From Glebionis coronaria (taxonomy: Eukaryota; Streptophyta; Magnoliopsida; Asterales; Asteraceae): DNA of 64,000 bases. The notes under the pieces were generated by a model. It was not told the DNA's origin and made no database searches. It saw nothing but the letters and a program-made list of their open reading frames with translations. The translations under genes and the position numbers were made by a program. Position 1 is the stretch's first letter. Each line of letters opens with the position of its first letter. Where the stretch lies: the NCBI GenBank assembly GCA_025667525.1, contig JANFOE010000191.1:62001-126000 (forward strand), read 5' to 3'. Positions 45,516 to 58,300 of the stretch are shown piece after piece.

Positions 45516-45730
45516 ATGTTTAGTTGCATGCGCACTCGAACACGTGTACACATACCGAGAGGTGTACCTAATCCTCCCAAGAGGAATAACAAGAAGAAAG
45601 TCTTCCCTCAAGCCGATCACGATCATCGTGGTTTCGACAACTTAAACGAAGTCATGGATAATCGACCATTGATTGAGATTCCTCAATCCAACGTGGATGG
45701 GAATGTGGATGCCATAGTCATTCCCGAGAT
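45516..45730 (+). pseudogene. gypsy-2 gag, N-terminal fragment
   Basis: Starts at or near ATGTTTAGTTGCATGCGCAC and encodes TRTRVHIPRGVPNPPKRNNKK, parallel to gypsy-1 gag (TRGRAQIPIGVQPLPPKRKK). Continues with QADHDHRG and DNRPLIEIPQSN, matching QADHENRA and DNRTLYERMQSN. The copia-3 LTR interrupts it after about 70 codons. Confidence 0.7.
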
Positions 45731-46245
45731 TGTTGATCCCAAACTAAGATCGATTAAGCTTGTGTATACGAGATTAGATCAAGTTATACACGTAGAGAAA
45801 CTTTGTTTATGTATAAAGTAATCTAAGTGTTATGCGGAATTAACACTTAAACAAGAACACACAAAGATGTAAAACAAACTTTCACTTGATTGATAATAAC
45901 AAACTTGCTTACAATGAAAGTGTTTAACGTATGAAAACTTATATTGAAACATAACCTAAAGGTCTTCTTTTATAGACATAAGAAGCCTTGTACAAGAGTC
46001 TACGTATCAACTATTCTAGGTAAAGATAATTATAGAAAATACAATGTTGAACTTATCTTTACTAGAAACAAACTAGAAACATAATACGCGTTGACCATAT
46101 CTTTCTATCAGTGCTTGTCTTCAACCTATCAACGCTTGACTTCTTCTTGTCAACGCTTGATCTGTCAGCGTTTGTTTTCTTCCTATCAACGCTTGTTTTC
46201 CTCTTGTCAGTGCTCAAGTGAACTAGCTACAATTTATTCCCAACG
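45731..46245 (-). repeat. copia-3 3' LTR
   Basis: About 515 bp. In element orientation the start would be TGTTGGGAATAAA but the first two bases read CG (46244-46245 on +: CG instead of CA). Minisatellite with TCAACGCTTG units on the + strand (46105-46215), TATAAAAG box on the minus strand near 45970, and end GGGATCAACA. Confidence 0.9.
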
Positions 46246-46259
46246 ATCCTCCCCTAAAC
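46246..46259 (-). other. copia-3 polypurine tract
   Basis: On the minus strand GTTTAGGGGAGGAT next to the LTR, identical to the other two copies. Confidence 0.85.
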
Positions 46260-46301
46260 TTGATATCTACTCTAGCAATCAAGTTTCTGAATAAAAATTA
46301 A

Positions 46302-48892
46302 GAACTAGGAGGAATCTTACAAACTTTATCATATTGGTAATAAACATGTCTGATCAAATCTTTGGCCACGTCACTTGAATATTCAATCTCCAGCTGTGTT
46401 GTCTTCATCTTCTCCAAAACTTCTTTGGAACATGGAATACTGACCATCTACAAGAAGATACTCAGCAAACTTTGTAGAGCTCAAACTTCTTCTTTTGGTC
46501 CACACATTCTCTTGAATGTTGACCAAATTTTTATTCCATTAACTGAAGTAGGCGCTTCAGTCTTATACTTGGCCTCCAACAACCTCCAAAGGTCTACCAA
46601 GTCTTCTCTATCCACACTTGCAAAGAGAGATACAAGAGTGGTAAATGTGTGTACCTCTTTCCCATACCTGCCAATCTTCCAAAACCCACTTTCATCTTCT
46701 TCATAGCTTATAATAGGGTTTCTGGCATCAAGAGGTAACACTTGTACAATATCTGAAGCTTCCAAGGGTTAGAGCTTGATACTTCTTCTTATAACAGCTT
46801 CACTGGGCTTCAATCTATCCATATCTTTAGGAAACTCAAGAGGAACTCCCTTCTTCAAAGGTCTTGGAACAATCATTGCCTTCTTAAGCTCCATCTCTTC
46901 TACAAGTTCTTCTTTCCTTTCATCTGAAAGAAGTCTTAGAATATTCATTTCCTGCACTTTTACCCAAATGGGATAAGCCTTGTACTCCAACTCTTCAAAG
47001 GATAATCCGAACAATTTCTTATAGGTCCATCCTGTTCCATGACATCTGAGTAGCATGTAGTACAACTCCCTTCTATCCCTCTTCAGCAGTGAAAGAACAT
47101 TGCTAGCTTTGTGTTTCAGAATTACCTTGCAGTCTTTTTTAACTCTTAGAAGAATCTCCAAACCCCAAATTTGGTCTGAAATAGTCAAATCTGGATTCTC
47201 CATACACCTAATATCCCAAGCATGGTACATCTGAACAACTTCTGGCATATCAAAATCTACTTGCAATTTCAACTTTCTAAGCTTCTCTCTTGCCAAATCA
47301 TCACCATATTCAAGTCTCCCAGGTTGCTCAATTATCATCACACTTGAATCTGAACTGGCTTCATCACTTCCTTCTTGTTCCTCTGAAGTTACAACAAATG
47401 GTGATTCACCAACCTTCTTCCTTTCTTGTTCTACAAGTTGTGCAACTAACCTTCTATCAAACTCTACCTGTGTTGCATCCTTTGGAACTTCTACTTCTAC
47501 CATGATTCCTTTACCCTTGTCTAATGGATCAATGATGGGTAAGGATGATGGTAATACCTGTGAAGATACTTCTTTGATGATAGCTGATGACTGGAATACA
47601 TCAACTTCATCTACAGGTCTGTCAACGCTTAATTTTCATGTGTAAGTGCCCAATTTGCTCATGTCAGCGCTCAAACTTTGCTTGTCAACGCCCAAATTAC
47701 TTGTCTCAGCACCTCTTTTAATTTGCTCCAACATAGCTGTAAAGACAAGTCTAAATTGGTAGGAGTTACCAGAGATGTGTCAAAACTTGGTTGCTTCTTC
47801 AATTCAGTGAGAGCTTCAGCAACACCCAAATATTCACCATCATGTGAGCCCTTATCACTCACATTAATCTGCTCATCCTCCCCTTTGGAAGATTCCTCCA
47901 TCCCACGCCTAGTGCTAGCATTCTCCAAAATGAAAATCCTCTCCCTCAATTGCTTGAGTTCAAGGGCTTGTGTACTGACAATTTGTACCAAGTCTGCATT
48001 TTGCTTTTGCAAGCTAATGCAGACAGCCGTCAATTCCATTAAGGTGTATGGTTCCAATCTGCCCTCCTCTAAAATGGGTATTTGACCTCCCAAGTTAGAT
48101 TTATGGGGCATGGATGAGGTCTTAAAGATGTTAGGACTGTCTTGGGCTGCATCTAAGCAAGAACCAATAGTCCCAGCCTCATCCATAGCACCAACCACAC
48201 TTGTGGTGGTGGTTCTCTCTGCTACATGGCTAGGACTACTAGAGGAGAACACTCCAGTAGTCCTTTGGTGTTTTTGCAACCTATATTGTGGTGGGGTAGA
48301 AGATGATGTGGATTGGGTGGATGTGGGAAGGTTAAGGGGTGTTTGGGTCTATGAAGGAAAAGTGTCAACGTCTGGATTACTTGTGTCAACGCCAACATTT
48401 AATGTGTCAGCGTTGAAGGGTTCTTGGTCAATTTCCATGCGTTGAGGTGAAGGTAAAGGTTCTGGTATTGGGTCAAGTTGTGGTTGTGGGTCTGGTTGGG
48501 GTTGTGCTGCTGCAATAACAGCAAGCATAGCTGGGGTGAGGGGTAAGTCACGGTGAGGGGGTGAGTTCATCTTGGTAAAAATAGCTTTCTTTTGCACAGG
48601 AATCTCATAAAAGTCATCATGATCCCTTGTGCAGTAATCTTGCACATCAAAAACCATTTGTAAAAATATGGGATAAGCCAAAGTCATCTTATTCCCTTTG
48701 TTTTTACACATGCCATCAAAAATCATTTTTGAATAATTAAACTTTTGCCCAGTTGCAATGCACACAATAGCACTAGCAATTGATCTATTAATCTCATTGT
48801 GTGAAGTACACTTGGGACTCAAACATTGTAAGATGACATGTATGAGGTACTTCCAGGCTGGGGGAAACTCCTGTTTATGATATTTGTTTAAA
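46302..48892 (-). pseudogene. copia-3 accessory ORF, middle and C-terminal part
   Basis: Minus-strand continuation of the aORF after the gypsy-1 insertion. Long open segments 48892-48349, 48279-47671 and 47503-46769 and 46765-46481 in changing frames. Recognisable: EFPPAWKYLIHVILQCLSPK, PQPQPDPQPQLDPIPEPLPS, RTTGVFSSSSPSHVAERTTT, SSVMIIEQPGRLEYGD, LYYMLLRCHGTGWTYKKL and DESGFWKIGRYGKEVHTF. The region joining acidic part and C-terminal domain (ELYYMLL) is continuous here but broken in copia-1 and -2, so this copy shows the original frame relation best. Confidence 0.82.
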
Positions 48893-48897
48893 GTTCC
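48893..48897 (+). repeat. gypsy-1 left target-site duplication
   Basis: GTTCC, repeated at 63497-63501 directly after the right LTR. Confidence 0.93.
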
Positions 48898-51800
48898 TGA
48901 TATGAGCTTAAACTCATATCCTTTTATCAACAAATAACCCTAAAACATGAAGCAAAATACCAAATTATTTGGCAAAAACAGTATTATGTGGTATGTTTGT
49001 GTTTGTGTGCACTTTTGTAGGTAAGAAGATACATTTTCAAGCAAACAAGGAAAAACCAAGCTCAAATGGATGAAAAAGACAAAAGAGGATCAAAAGTGAC
49101 AAGACTTTGAAGTTCAAGGACCTATCTTGACAAGTGATGAAAGTTGGAGGACTTAAAGTGCAAATAATTAAAAGTCAAGATTCAAGTCAAACCTGGTCAA
49201 ACTATCAAGTCAACTCAGTCAAAGGGCCATTTTGTACAAATTATGAAAGTTAAAGGACCAAAAATGACAAAGGAATGAAGATCCTAGCTTGAAATGGGAA
49301 TCTGCCAAGTACAAGGGCTTGTTTTGCCAACATTGGAAAGTTATGCAAGTTTAATCCAAGTGAAAAGATTTCAGCCAATGGGAATAAAGAAAACACTTCA
49401 CACGGATTGCCACATTAGCCTATTAATTGCCCACTAACCGCCGCCACATTTATTATCACAATCTTAACAGTTTGATCCGTGTGACACCCTCACAACAAAT
49501 CAAAGGCCGCCACGTGTCCTTCTCTTTCACAAAGAAAATTGCCAGGATCGGGATTTTTATAGAGGCCGTTTCATGAGAAGATCAAAACACCAATATTGCT
49601 CGTTTTGAAGAGAGGAATTCAATGGTGCAATCTAATTAACAAATTATCCACTCAATCAAAAACACCCAAATTAGTTCATCACCTTCAAAGAGCAAATGCA
49701 GAATTCTTCCACGTGTCAAGCTATGATTGGATCTGCCACGTCACAAACACCAACAGAATCTCCTATCATGCCTATAAATAGATAGCTTATACCTCATTTC
49801 TTATTGTAGCTTAATTTTGTAAAACACATAGTTAAATCTTTCCTTTCCATTTTTCCCTCACTTTTCCCCTAACTACTCAAGATTCTGACAAACTCTTGAG
49901 TCAGTTAGTTAGTTAGTATCTTGTAACAACCTTTATAACAGAATTCCTTCAATAAATTTCAAATTTCCTTTTTCCCGCCAAAAGTGTTCTTATCATTCCA
50001 GTTCATTACCTGCTATTGTGTGATCATATTGTGGCTGTTTGATGTTTGTTATGATCATACATTGATCATAACTGACATTGGTGAAGATTTGTAGCTGTTT
50101 GTTCAGAATTCAGTTCATTCCTAGTTCTTTTGGAGATTTCATGGCAGTTTGATGATTTGCAGTTGATTGTTGATTGATTTGAGTTGATTACTAGTGATAG
50201 GTGGTGGTATCACTAGTGCAAGAGAGCTCATCGCTCCTCTTCTTCCCAAAGGATCTCTTCATTAGGTTCAATAGCTCTTGTTTTTTTTGTTCCTCTAAAT
50301 CAGTCAATTGCATGCTCAATTTCCTAGTTTAATCTTGATGGCTGTATGATATAATTGCTTTTAGTTGTTGCTTGATTGTGTTTTGAGTGTTTAAATTTCA
50401 GTTACTGTTTAATCTTGTGCATTTGTGTTCAGCTTTGTAGTTACTAGCTTATTTTCAGTCACTTTTTAGCATAACAGCTTAATTGAGTTCTAGTCTTGAT
50501 AATTGCTTAGTTTCAGTTTCATTAGCTTTCATTTTGTTCATTAAAACTAGTCTGTTAAAGCTTTTGAATCAGTTTAAACCAATACTCAATAAGTCTTTGT
50601 TAAATCTTGCTAAAAACAGATAAAGGAGTGTTTGGGAGTAGCTTTTAAATAGATTTCAAGTGTTAAGATTTGGTGTTTAGAAGTTCATAATCAGTCATTA
50701 GGTGTTAACAATTGGTTCTAAGTCATTTACAAGTCAAAATAATAGTCAAACAGGCAATTGGTTTAAAAATAGTTTGGGTCATCCTTATTTCAGCTTTGTT
50801 GTTTGAAACTTGTCATTTTCATTTGCCTAGTTCTCCTTTAATCTTTGATGAAATTTCTTCAAACTTGTTTCTATTTCTAGCTTACATCATAAACTTTCAG
50901 TTTCTAAAAGGAAAATATACAGTTTTAGGTAATAAGCTAGAAATAAGCTTTTTAGTCCATGAATGAGCATTTGTCATTCTCTGATGTAAAGTGTATACTG
51001 TTTTACTGGTTCTCTTAATCCACTTCACAAAAGTTGCTGTTTTCTTTCACCAATCCATTTAGAAAGTGTTGAATATTAAGTTTTGAAATTTTGAGCTTTT
51101 TCATAAAAGTTGGTCAAACTTGGTCAACATAAGCTCAAAAGAGCTTATTTCAGATTTCTCCTTCATTACTGGATGAAAATAGTTCTAGTTTGATTTCCCG
51201 TTCTTGTAATCAAGTGCTTAATCAGTTTCTTTACAAAAATTAGGTTGTGACTGATTGGAATAAGCTGTAGCTTATTTTGTGCTTATTAATAAGCACTCAT
51301 TTGCTTATTTTTGACTTTTAGCTAAATTCCTCAGACACACGTAGTCTTAATTGGATTTTAAGAGTTTTGCAAGTTGTTTCAGCTTAATTGGTTGAGTAAT
51401 AAGCTCAAACGAGCTTATTCTTCATATTGTCCCGTTTTTAGTTAAAAGTTTAGTTTAATTGCACTTTAGTCCCTTCATTTCATTCAGTTTGGTAAACTTG
51501 GCTAAACTTCCTAGTTTTTAGGGTTTGCATATTTTTAGTCCCTGGACTTTGTGATTTGTTACATTTCAGTTATCAAGTTTGTTAGTTTGTTACTATTTGG
51601 TTAGTTTGTTAATGTTTTTACATAATTGGTCCTTTTAGTTAACTGTTTTGCATTAGTAGTCCTTATAACTTTTAGAATTTATATTTCAAGCATTTACATT
51701 TCATAGAAATTACATTTTCAGTCCTTTTAGTTTCAAATTTTGCATTTTATATTTTACTTGAATAAAATTTGGTATTTGCAACTTGTTTTACGTATAAGTA

Positions 51801-51953
51801 GGTTTATATTTTTCATTTTTAAATAGTGTTGTTTGAATTAGCAATAGATTACCAAGTAAGCTTGAACAACCAAGAACAATAATAAATCTGATATTGGTTG
51901 GACTTTCTATTAGTTAAGAACTGAGAAAACGAACTTGCATTATACACATTTCA
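48898..51953 (+). repeat. gypsy-1 5' LTR
   Basis: 3056 bp, TGATATGAGC to ACACATTTCA. The first 23 bases contain a perfect hairpin GATATGAG/CTCATATC (48899-48920). TATAAATA box at 49773-49780. Four AATAAGC-containing inverted repeats at 51129-51419. Small ORFs (49596-49781, 50712-50966) recur in the other LTR but show no family motif. Confidence 0.95.
49773..49780 (+). promoter_or_regulatory. gypsy-1 LTR TATA box
   Basis: TATAAATA about 875 bp into the LTR, in a locally GC-richer stretch containing CACGTGTC/CACGTC elements upstream (49510, 49715). The same box is in the 3' LTR at about 61315. Probable U3 promoter. Confidence 0.55.
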
Positions 51954-51955
51954 AA

Positions 51956-51970
51956 TGGCGCCGCTGCCGG
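51956..51970 (+). other. gypsy-1 primer binding site (tRNA-Asp type)
   Basis: TGGCGCCGCTGCCGG two bases after the LTR. Athila elements use TGGCGCCGTTGCCGG, complementary to the 3' end of tRNA-Asp; one base differs here. Confidence 0.85.
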
Positions 51971-52731
51971 TTCTTTGACTACACGAGAGACTATCGATTG
52001 ACGGTTTTCATTGGCTTTTGGGATCCGTTCATTTGGTGAACGTTATTTTTACGTATCATAAATCAAAAACAAATAAAAAAATCAAAAATATAAAAATATA
52101 TAAAAAACTAAAAAATTTACAAAACAATTCTTTTCCTAAAGAATTGACCAAAAAAATTAAAAAAATCCAAAAAGCAATCTTTTTCCTAAGAGATTGCACC
52201 CAAAAATATATATTATTGGATTCTCTCGGTTTTTATGTACATATAGTATTTTCCAATAAAAACTCATAAATACAAAAATATTTTCCATATATTATTATAA
52301 GTAAATACGTATACGTATAAGAACAATCAATCTACATATCTTCCATAAGTATTGCCGAGGCAATACACCGTGTTGAGGGGCGTTCCGGTCCTTGACACGC
52401 GTATCGATCAAACAAAATAAAGCAAGAATAGATAAATACTCTCAATAAGCAATAATTCAAAGAATACGAACATTTAAGTGAATAGAAAGGCGATGTGCTA
52501 TAAAATGCCATCTAAGGGTCAATAGGTACTTAAGTGCTTCACGCCACCTAACCCCCCGTTCACTTGGGAGTATTCTAAGAAGGAAAGCTTCATTGAGGGT
52601 CTTGCACCCAAAGTAGTATTACATATATTGTTATTTTCTTGTGGATATTTAATATTGAAACTCGAAGAGGATAATCCATTTCTCTTCAAAGTCACACGAG
52701 AGCTTTTCTCTCATTCCTCGTATTGAGTTGC
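51971..52731 (+). other. gypsy-1 5' leader with hairpins
   Basis: 760-bp leader. Two similar hairpins, CAATTCTTT/AAAGAATTG (52125-52146) and GCAATCT/AGATTGC (52174-52197), both with a TCCT-containing loop. Then ATTGCC/GGCAAT near 52353. The distal half is conserved in gypsy-2 (45220-45515). A 83-codon Lys-rich ORF at 52018-52269 is an AT-rich artefact. Confidence 0.6.
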
Positions 52732-53781
52732 ATGCTCACTCGCGGGCGTGCACAAATACCGATTGGTGTACAACCTCTTCCTCCGAAAAGGAAGAAAAAG
52801 AGAAAGAGTAAGACCACCACCGTCCACCAAGCCGATCACGAGAATCGTGCTTTGTCACCACCACAAAGAGCCATGGCTATTGATAATCGTACTTTGTATG
52901 AACGTATGCAATCCAACATTCATGGATATGCTAGTGCCATTAAGATTCCCGACTATCCCGCTAACACATTTGAGCTACATACATCTATGATCAATATGGT
53001 TGCTGCATCACCTTTCTTTGGAAAACAAAATGAGGATCCCCATGCTCACCTTAAGAGATTCCTTTCACTTTGCAACACCATTAAGCATAATGGGGTTCCA
53101 CATGAGGTCATTAGATTGATGTTAGTGTCATTTTCCTTAGATGGGAGTGCTAAGCATTGGTTAGACACCCAACCACCCGATAGTATCACCACATGGGATG
53201 ATTTTACCACTAAATTTTTGAACAAATTCTTTCCTCCACAAAAGACTATGGCTTTGAGGAATTTGATTATGGGCTTTACACAAAAACCTAGTCAATCCTT
53301 TGGTGATGCTTGGGAAGAGTATAGTGAGTTGTTGAGGCGATGCCCTAACCATGGAATGGATGATCTAGGCCAAATCAATACCTTCTACAATGGCCTTAAA
53401 CCTCACCACCAAGATTCACTAAATGCTTCCGCGGGAGGGAGTATTCATTTCAAGACATACCATGAGGCTTTGAACATTATTGAGACTAAGGCAATGGTTC
53501 AAACAAACGATCCATTTGAAGAAAGAGTTCATGTTATCCAAAACACTTCTCAAATCCCTTGTGACAATCAACTCCTCAAGTTTCAAGAAGCCATTTTTCA
53601 AAGGATGGATAGAGAAAGTGAGAGGCATTTGCAAGCACAACAAGACATGCTTCAAACTTTTAAGAACTTGTCATTGAACAATTCCTCAAACAATGTGAAT
53701 GCCATCACCATTTCTTGTGTTACTTGTGGAGGTCCCCACTCTTATGAACAATGTGACAAGGTGCAAGGGTATCAAGGGTAA
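52732..53781 (+). pseudogene. gypsy-1 gag (capsid) with premature stop
   Basis: ATG at 52732 chosen because MLTRGRAQIPIGVQ parallels the gypsy-2 gag start. Capsid-like retrotransposon Gag domain with FFGKQNEDPHAHLKRF, LVSFSLDGSAKHWLD, WDDFTTKFLNKFFP and SFGDAWEEYSELLRRCPNHG. Ends with CVTCGGPHSYEQC, a CCHC knuckle (C-x2-C-x4-H-x4-C pattern: CVTC, H, C), followed by TAA at 53779-53781. The same frame continues open after it (Tyr/Gln/Pro-rich), so the stop is a point mutation. Confidence 0.88.
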
Positions 53782-55344
53782 TGCTATGCTTACCAAGAGG
53801 AACACCGTGAACACTTCAAGCCTAACATCAATCCAAATAACCTTTCTTACAAATCCCAAAATTACCTTACTCCACCCGGCTTCCCACCCCAACCACCCAC
53901 CCAAATTCCACAAAATCCTCCTCAAATTTTAGCAAGGAATCAAGGGCAAAGACAACCATACCAAGGAAATAATTACAAGGCACCCAATCAATTTCAACCT
54001 CAAGCTAATACCTTTTACCCACCACAACAAGGATTTAATCAACCACTTCCATTTATTCCCAATCAAGCATATGCTCCAATACCAAATCAAGCTTACCCTC
54101 CAAATCAAACTCAAGGATATGGGATGCAAGAGACTCAAGAGTATGTTGACAAGAAAATGCGTGAAATTGAGAAGAGAATGAATGACCAAGTGAAACGTAC
54201 AATGGAGGAACAATTCAATAAGGTTTTAGTGGTATTAAATCAAAGACCACAAGGGGCTTTACCTTCCAACACACAAACAAACCCTAGGGCTAATGTCAAT
54301 GCTATTACAACAAGGAGTGGTACAACAACAAAGGATCCTTCACCTCCTAAACCTACTATTGTTCAACCCACTTGTGCTCCTACTTGTGATAAGCCTTCTA
54401 CTTCTACTCCACCTCCTCAAAGTGCTCCTATTCATTCAAACATACCTTCTCAACCACCTCATACTTCTCCTTTACCTTCCACACTTCCCAATGAAGAGGC
54501 TAACAAAGACAAATCTTCCACCACAACACCTATTCCACCTACACCAAACCCTACTCTTCCATACCCTTCAAGGTTGAAAAAGGACAAGTTAAAGAACAAA
54601 GATGACATACAAGTCTCCAATTTCTTAAGGATGTTCAAGCAACTCAATATCAACATATCTTTTGCGGAAGCTCTTGCTTATATGCCAAAGTTTGCTAAGA
54701 TGTTCAAGGATTTGCTCTCAAACAAAGAAAAATTGGTTGATTTGCCCAACACATCACTTAATGAAAATTGTTCCGCGGTGTTACTCAAAACCTTACCAAC
54801 AAAACTTGGAGATCCGGGGCGCTTCTTGATACCTTGTAATTTTCCCGGTGTTGAAAATTGCATGGCTTTGGCGGATTTAGGGGCGAGCATAAATCTCATG
54901 CCTTTATAGGTTTGGAAACAACTATCTCTTCCCGAGCTCACTCCCACTAGGATGACTCTTGAACTAGCCAACCGCACCATAGCTCACCCCGTAGGTATAG
55001 CGGAAGATGTGTTTGTAGGTGTGGATAAGTTTACCTTTCCGGCCGACTTTGTAGTGGTCGATTATGATATGGATCCTAGAGTGCCTTTGATTGTTGGTAG
55101 ACCGTTTTTGAGAACGGTTCGTACCTTGATAGATGTGGCGGAAGGAGAATTAATTATGAGAGTAGAGGATGAGAAACTGGTGTTTAAGTTAGGGAAAGTT
55201 TGTGATAGAAAGGAGCTTAAGGAGTCTAGACCTTGTGAGACTATTAACATTATGGATGTGCTTGATGAAGTGTGTAATGAACACTTTCATGATGCTTGTA
55301 AAAATGCTAGTGATGAGATTCCACATGTTGAAACCGTGGCCTAA
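53782..55344 (+). pseudogene. gypsy-1 gag C-terminus and aspartic protease
   Basis: In frame with gag. First a Pro/Asn/Gln-rich spacer, a short coiled coil (ETQEYVDKKMREIEKRMND, about 54130-54190), and a Pro/Thr/Ser-rich segment. Then the protease: ALADLGASINLMPL with catalytic Asp at about 54871-54890, interrupted by TAG at 54907-54909, and continuing to VPLIVGRPFLRTVRTLIDV, the flap-distal end of the Athila-type protease. TAA at 55342-55344 separates this from pol; frame is unchanged. Confidence 0.85.
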
Positions 55345-55386
55345 ATTGCTCCCTCTTTAACACCTTTTGGAGAGAGTGATTTCCTC

Positions 55387-58300
55387 TTGGAGGAATTTGA
55401 GTCCAACTTTCTTGGTGACGATGATTCTCCCATTAATTGGGAAGAAGATATTCTTACAATCCAAAAGTTGCTCAATGAGGACCCTATTCCTTCACCTATT
55501 CCACAAGAGATTACCATTGAGGAACCTTCCATAGTGAAACCTTCCATAGAGAGTCCACCTCCCATTGAACTTAAGGAACTTCCATCCCACTTAGAATATG
55601 CTTTCTTAGAAGGAAAAGACCAATTACCGGTGATTATTGCTAAGGAATTGAAAGAGGATGAGAAGGAGCAACTTATTGAAGTCCTTAAGAAACATAAGAA
55701 AGCTTTAGCATGGAAAATATCCGACATAAGGGGTATTGATCCACATTTTTGTACTCACAAAATCCTTATGGAGGATGACTATAAACCCGCCATTCAAAAC
55801 CAAAGGAGAGTAAATCCAAAAATTCATGAGGTTATTAAGAAGGAAGTGATTAAACTCTTAGATGCGGGTATGATTTACCCCATTTCCGACTCTCCATGGG
55901 TTAGCCCGGTTCATTGTGTTCCAAAGAAGGGTGGAATCACCGTGGTGCCTAATGAGAACAATGAGCTTATTCCCACGAGACTTGTAACCGGTTGGAGAGT
56001 TTGCATTGACTATAGAAAGCTAAATGAGGCAACTAGGAAAGACCATTTCCCGCTTCCCTTTATGGATCAAATGCTTGAACGCTTAGCGGGAAATGAGTAC
56101 TATTGTTTTCTTGATGGCTTTTCGGGTTATTTTCAAATACCCATTGACCCTAAGGATCAAGAAAAGACCACATTCACTTGTCCATACGGTACCTTTGCTT
56201 ACAAGAGGATGCCTTTTGGCCTATGTAATGCACCGGGGACGTTTCAAAGGTGCATGATGGCGATTTTCCATGACATGATAGAGCAAACCATGGAGGTTTT
56301 TATGGATGACTTTTCCGTATTTGGGAACTCCTTTCGCTCTTGTCTCACCAATCTTGAGAGAATGCTTAAGCGTTGTGAGGAAACACGTTTGGTGCTTAAT
56401 TGGGAGAAATGTCACTTTATGGTGAAAGAGGGGATTGTTTTAGGACACAAGATATCCAATAAGGGATTAGAAGTTGATCGAGCTAAAATTGATGTGATTG
56501 CTAAGCTTCCCCCACCCACCTCGGTTAAAGGTGTGAGGAGTTTCTTAGGTCATGCGGGCTTTTATAGGCGCTTTATACAAGATTTTTCTAAGATAGCTAG
56601 ACCGATGACTCATCTCTTGGAGAAAGAGGCTCCTTTCATTTTTGACCAAGCTTGTTTAGAATCTTTTGAGACACTTAAGGAAAAATTGACAAAGGCTCCC
56701 GTTTTGGTTTCTCCAAATTGGGAATTACCTTTTGAGCTTATGTGTGACGCTAGTGATTATGCGGTGGGGGCCGTCTTAGGACAAAGAGTTAATAAGCATT
56801 TTCAACCTATACACTATGCGAGTAAAACCATGACCGGTGCACAACTTCATTACACTACCACGGAAAAAGAGTTGCTTGCTATAGTATATGCTTTTGAGAA
56901 GTTTAGACCATACCTTGTGCTTTCTAAGACCATAGTGTATACGGATCACTCCGCTCTCAAGTATCTTATGACAAAACAAGATGCTAAGCCTAGGCTTTTG
57001 AGATGGGTTTTGTTGCTTCAAGAGTTTAAGATAGAGATTCGTGATAAAAAAGGGGCCGAGAATTTAGCGGCGGATCATTTGAGTAGACTTGAGCATCCTT
57101 TTCAAGGAGATTTCCCACATCAAGAAATCAATGAATCTTTTCCACTAGAGGAGCTCATGTCTATCTCTTCCCAAGAGGATGCCACACCTTGGTTTGCGGA
57201 TATTGCAAACTATCTTGTGGGCAATGTGCTTATTGAAGGTCTTACTTACCAACAAAAGAAAAAGTTTCTTAAGGAGGTTAAGTATTACTTTTGGGATGAT
57301 CCATATCTTTTTAGGCAATGTGCGGACCAAATCATTAGACGGTGTGTAGATGGGCCTGAGGCATTTAAAATCTTAGAGGCATGTCATAAAGGACCTACGG
57401 GTGGACATTTTGGGCCTAACTACACCGCCAAGAAAGTCTTTGATTCGGGTTACTATTGGCCTTCCATTTACAAGGATGCTCAAGAGATGGTGAAATTTTG
57501 TGATGTTTGTCAAAGACAAGGAAAAATTACACAACGTGATGAGATGCCACAAAATTTTATACAAGAATGTGAGATATTTGATGTATGGGGAATAGATTTC
57601 ATGGGACCTTTTCCATCCTTTAAGGGAAACAAGTATATACTTGTGGCGGTGGATTATGTGTCCAAGTGGGTGGAGGCTAAAGCCTTACCTACTAATGATG
57701 CTAGAGTGGTTGTGAAGTTTTTGAAACAATTGTTTGCTAGATTTGGTGTACCTCGGGCCATCATAAGTGATCGTGGTACGCACTTTTGTAATGATCAATT
57801 CACGAGAGTTATGAAGAAATATGGAGTGAATCATAGACTTTCTACCGCGTATCACCCTCAAACAAATGGTCAAACTGAGGTCACAAATCGTGGTTTAAAG
57901 AGGATTTTAGAGAGAACGGTGGGAGAGCATAGAGCTTCTTGGTCGGATAAGCTTGATGATGCTTTGTGGGCGTTTAGGACGGCCTTTAAGACACCAATTG
58001 GTTGTACTCCTTATAGGCTTGTCTATGGAAAAGCGTGCCACCTCCCATTTGAGTTAGAACATAAGGCATCTTGGGCTCTCAAGTGGGCTAACTTTGATTT
58101 AAACCAAGCCGGTTCACATAGGAAAGATCAAATCAATGAGATGGATGAGTTGAGAGCCAATGCTTATGAGAATTCTTTGCTATACAAGGAAAAGACTAAG
58201 AAATTGCATGATGCTAAGATTAAGAATCGTGAGTTCAAAGTTGGAGAGCCGGTTCTCCTCTTTAACTCAAGATTGAAGCTTTTTGCGGGCAAGCTTAAGT

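Noticed and set aside
49596..50966. Short ORFs in gypsy-1 LTR repeated at 61138-62509
   Set aside because: Identical only because the LTRs are identical; no coding signature.
54293..54656. Leu-rich ORFs on both strands in the gag-protease spacer
   Set aside because: Out-of-frame readings of the Pro/Thr/Ser-rich gag segment.
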